Assembly (NCBI GenBank): GCA_946408145.1
Contig: CAMJQX010000013.1
Coordinates: 1 to 15,584 of the forward strand
Reading direction: 5' to 3'
Length of the DNA: 15,584 nucleotides
Origin: an uncultured Clostridia bacterium
GTDB taxonomy: Bacteria > Bacillota_A > Clostridia > Oscillospirales > Oscillospiraceae
In this document: positions 13,451-15,584 of the stretch, piece after piece
Layout: every line of letters begins with the position of its first letter
Position numbering within the stretch: position 1 is the first letter of the stretch
The notes under the pieces: generated by a model
The model's database searches: none
Told to the model about the DNA's origin: nothing
What the model saw: only the letters and a program-made list of their open reading frames with translations
Translations under genes and position numbers: made by a program

Positions 13451-14329
13451 TCAGCGCTTCCGGAAAAAGGGAAAGCGCCTGTCTTTTTCAAAGCCCAGCT
13501 TTTCATAAAAAACCTGATCCGAGATCACGTAGGCCCGCTGCGCACCGAGTGCGTGCGCCCGGTTCATCGCCTCATGGAGCATGGCTCTTCCGAGGCCCTT
13601 TCCCCGGTGGGCGGGCACGGTGCAGACCGGCTCCACATAGGCGTAGTCGGTGCGTTCCAGGAACCACAGGCAGCAGCAGGCGGCCATCTCCTCGTCCGGC
13701 CCGATCACCGCGATGCTCAGGCGCGGGTCAAAGTGCGCGCGCCGCTTCGGCGCTGGATTCCCCGTCTCGGCGAAATCGGCTTCAAAGGCTGCGCGGTCGG
13801 TCCCGTGGTCAAAGCCCTGCCAGAACAGCCATTGGATCTCTTTGATATCTTCCTGCTCCGGGTCGAGCTCCGTCAGGCGATAGCCCTCCGGCAGCGAGAC
13901 CGGAAGCTCAGCGTCCAGCTCCCGCCGCATCACCGTCTCGGCCTGCGCCTCCGGGACAAAGCCCAGCGCCTTTGCCGCCGCGATCTCCTCCGCGCAGTCG
14001 TCGCAGAGGGCGACCGCAAGGCCGGAGTCGTCCCGCAGCGCCCGGTACGCGTATTCCAGGATCGCGGGATAAAGGGCCGTATAGCCGGGCAGCGCGGCGC
14101 AGAAGGCCTCGCCGAAATACATGTCGTAGATCGCGGCGCCGACGACGCGCTCTCCGTCCCGCCAGAGGCCGATGGCCCCCTTCAGGCTTTTGTCAAACTC
14201 CGGATGCTCGATCATCCATTCGAAACGCGCCCAGTTCCAGTGGATATGCTCCCGGCTGTCCCGGTTCAGCTCGATCAGAAAATCGCAGACCGACTCGTAG
14301 TCCGCGTCCCCGTAATGCCTGAACTCCAT
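13451..14329 (-). CDS. GNAT family N-acetyltransferase, tandem GNAT domains
   Basis: A 292-residue protein with two GNAT-like halves. The N-terminal half (~1-138) keeps the outline (GERVVGAAIYDMYFGEAF, KALGFVPEAQ) but lacks a recognisable acetyl-CoA loop. The C-terminal half (~150-284) has it clearly: EPVCTVPAHRGKGLGRAMLH (233-252), with the RGKGLG pyrophosphate-binding loop, followed by AYVISDQVFYEKLGFEK. The catalytic half therefore probably acetylates a small molecule or protein amine, and the first half may be structural or shape the substrate pocket. The start ATG at 14329 is preceded by AAAGGAGAGG. It lies downstream of the GNAT-DUF3795 gene with a 139-nt gap that contains an open remnant. 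The acceptor is unknown. Confidence 0.88.
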   Translation of the reverse strand: MEFRHYGDADYESVCDFLIELNRDSREHIHWNWARFEWMIEHPEFDKSLKGAIGLWRDGERVVGAAIYDMYFGEAFCAALPGYTALYPAILEYAYRALRDDSGLAVALCDDCAEEIAAAKALGFVPEAQAETVMRRELDAELPVSLPEGYRLTELDPEQEDIKEIQWLFWQGFDHGTDRAAFEADFAETGNPAPKRRAHFDPRLSIAVIGPDEEMAACCCLWFLERTDYAYVEPVCTVPAHRGKGLGRAMLHEAMNRAHALGAQRAYVISDQVFYEKLGFEKDRRFPFFRKR

Positions 14330-14359
14330 GCTTTGTCCTCTCCTTTTGAGTCGGCGCTC

Positions 14360-14500
14360 CTACACGCCGGCGTTCACGATCGCCGCGTACTGCTCCTCCG
14401 GGATCATCGGGGAGCAGATCTCCTCGAGCAGTTCCGGGGCGATCCCGCCGCTCTTGGCATACTGCCGCTCATGCCTGCCCGCGCAACTCGCGCAGACGTC
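14360..14500 (-). pseudogene. Possible coding remnant in the gap before the tandem-GNAT gene
   Basis: A 46-codon open stretch ends with TAG at 14360-14362 and is closed upstream by a TGA at 14501-14503. It has no ATG, GTG or TTG at a useful position in frame. Third positions are almost all G or C over the last 30 codons, as in real genes here, and the peptide looks protein-like (SGGIAPELLEEICSPMIPEE). It overlaps the end of the DUF3795 reading frame by 32 nt in another frame. It may be the 3' end of a decayed gene or a chance open frame; I do not recognise it. Confidence 0.3.
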
Positions 14501-15371
14501 TCAGCGCGTCTGCGTTGTTTTCGATGATCATGCCCGCCTTCTCGCAGCCCTCCAGCTCGCCGCAGTCCGCGCAGGTCTCAAAGCCGCGGCCAAGCGCACA
14601 GCGGCGGATCGGGCAGAGCGCTTCGCAGTAGGGCGTCTTCACCCCGTCGACGCGGCAGCCGACGCAGTTTATCATCTCCGGCGTGATCTCCACGCCGTTG
14701 AGCTCCGACCAGCGCTTCGCGACGCTCCCGCGCAGCGCCTCATCGTCACGGATCGTGGCGATCCTGGCTTCGCAGCTCTCACAGTCGAGCCCGCAGATCG
14801 CGATATACTTGTTCATCCTGTCCTCCTTTTTCGGCTGCCGGTTTTGCAGCCATTCCTCTCTTGTAAGGCAGCTGACGTGATCTGTCCGCGTCTCGTGCAG
14901 GAGCGGGACTTCGACGCCCTCGCGGACGAACTGCGGACGAAAGCCGCATTTTTCCTGCACGTGCTTCGATTTGACGTTGCCCTCGTAATAGCCGCACCAG
15001 ACCTTCGCCATCCCCAGATCCTCGAACGCGCGGCGCAGCAGCGCCCGCGCGGCCTCAGGCATGATGCCCCGGCCCCAGAAGGGCTTGCCGAGCCAGTAGC
15101 CGAGCTCGCATTCGTCGTCGCCGCGGACCAGGGCGGTATGCCGCATCAGCTCGATCGCGCCGATCGCGCGCCCGTCCTCTCTCAGGCAGATCGCGTAGCA
15201 CTCCTCGCCGCTCAGCACGTCCCGGATGACGCGGCGGCTCTCTTCAAGGCTTTGGTGCGGCGGCCAGCCGGCGATCGGCCCGACGTCCGGGTCCTTCGCG
15301 TATCTGTACAGATCCTCCGCGTCGCCGTCCTCCCAGCGGCGCAGGAGAAGGCGTTTCGTCTGCAAAGTCAT
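14469..15371 (-). CDS. RimL-type GNAT acetyltransferase fused to DUF3795 cysteine-rich domain
   Basis: A 300-residue open frame with two unrelated parts. Residues 1 to about 176 are a RimJ/RimL-like GNAT acetyltransferase: TLQTKRLLLRRW at the start, ELGYWLGKPFWGRGIMPEA (89-107) as the acetyl-CoA motif, and VKSKHVQEKCGF (133-144). Residues 186-300 are a complete DUF3795-type protein starting MNKYIAICGLDCESCEARIA. It has 11 cysteines in pairs and clusters (C193, C197, C200, C236, C239, C249, C253, C258, C267, C270, C276) that suggest zinc or Fe-S binding; its role is unknown. The short junction NRQPKKEDR is the translation of a perfect ribosome binding site, so the second part could also be made separately from its own ATG at 14816. 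The GNAT start at 15371 has AGAGGAG about 10 nt upstream and lies 28 nt after the preceding gene. Confidence 0.85.
   Translation of the reverse strand: MTLQTKRLLLRRWEDGDAEDLYRYAKDPDVGPIAGWPPHQSLEESRRVIRDVLSGEECYAICLREDGRAIGAIELMRHTALVRGDDECELGYWLGKPFWGRGIMPEAARALLRRAFEDLGMAKVWCGYYEGNVKSKHVQEKCGFRPQFVREGVEVPLLHETRTDHVSCLTREEWLQNRQPKKEDRMNKYIAICGLDCESCEARIATIRDDEALRGSVAKRWSELNGVEITPEMINCVGCRVDGVKTPYCEALCPIRRCALGRGFETCADCGELEGCEKAGMIIENNADALRRLRELRGQA
14814..14828 (-). promoter_or_regulatory. Internal ribosome binding site and start codon for the DUF3795 part
   Basis: On the minus strand AAGGAGG (14822-14828) lies 5 nt before an in-frame ATG (14814-14816), one of the strongest ribosome binding sites in the window. 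It falls exactly at the junction between the GNAT and DUF3795 parts, so a separate 115-residue product is likely in addition to, or instead of, the fusion. Confidence 0.75.
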
Positions 15372-15399
15372 CTCTGTCCGACTCCTCTCTGCGCGTTCT

Positions 15400-15584
15400 T
15401 CATTTTTTCACGAGCTCGCGGAAGATCGCGTCTCTGTCGTAATTCCCCTCCGGCAGGCCGGGGATCTCCTTGTAGGCCTTGCAGATCGAAAGGCTGATCT
15501 CGGCGCCGATGGCGAAGATCTCCTCGTCCGTGTAGGGGCAGTCGTCGGTCACGACCAGCGTGGCGAAGCTGAAGGCGACCAGCC
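15400..15584 (-). CDS. Unrecognised protein, C-terminal 60 residues only
   Basis: A frame open from the right window edge on the minus strand to a TGA at 15400-15402. The visible peptide includes CPYTDEEIFAIGAEISLSIC and ends in FRELVKK. Third-codon positions are strongly G/C, as in the other genes here, and the GNAT gene follows after 28 nt with its ribosome binding site in the gap, so it is very probably a real gene of the same operon. The start and most of the protein lie outside the window, and I do not recognise the family. Confidence 0.7.
   Translation of the reverse strand, partial: LVAFSFATLVVTDDCPYTDEEIFAIGAEISLSICKAYKEIPGLPEGNYDRDAIFRELVKK

Noticed and set aside
1..15584. tRNA, rRNA, CRISPR array, insertion sequence or prophage
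   Set aside because: No cloverleaf, regularly spaced repeats, transposase-like protein or phage protein was seen on either strand.

Overview
The window is GC-rich (well over 60% by eye), with strong GGAGG-type ribosome binding sites, sigma-A-like promoters and tightly packed genes. Gene families and the uninterrupted high-GC antisense frames fit a high-GC anaerobic Firmicute, most likely a gut clostridium of the Oscillospiraceae/Ruminococcaceae type. This assignment is an inference from composition and families; no rRNA or marker gene is present. After the first 740 bases every convincing gene is on the minus strand.

Layout, left to right. (1) 1-740, plus strand: the C-terminus of an Mrp/NBP35 iron-sulfur carrier ATPase, followed 3 nt later by a NifX/NifB-type cofactor-binding protein with a very cysteine-rich tail. 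A strong, probably bidirectional terminator at 756-797 separates this pair from the convergent minus-strand genes. (2) 6844 down to 810, minus strand: a five-gene, tightly spaced operon. In transcription order it encodes a membrane protein joining a truncated kinase-like C-lobe to an external C-type-lectin-like domain, a membrane-anchored protein with an acidic stalk and a DxNxDGxDE motif, an M18 aminopeptidase, a membrane-anchored class-A beta-lactamase-like serine hydrolase, and a lipoprotein that looks like a circularly permuted family-3 solute-binding protein. Four of the five are predicted to face the outside of the cell, so this looks like an envelope or surface-sensing module. (3) 8564-6878: a single beta-CASP metallo-hydrolase gene with its own promoter. 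(4) 10905-8611: a promoter, a zinc-ribbon membrane protein, an aldose-1-epimerase-like protein, a divergent macrodomain protein and a terminator. (5) 13384-10922: an ABC exporter (ATPase plus two-half ABC-2 permease) with a promoter rich in dyad symmetry and a strong terminator. (6) 15584-13451: the end of an unrecognised gene, an ORF that fuses a RimL-type acetyltransferase to a DUF3795 cysteine-rich domain, a short open remnant, and a tandem-GNAT acetyltransferase.

The most unusual items are the permuted solute-binding protein, the kinase-lobe/lectin fusion at the head of the same operon, and the GNAT-DUF3795 fusion, which still carries an intact internal ribosome binding site and start codon. 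No tRNA, rRNA, CRISPR array, insertion sequence or phage gene was seen.
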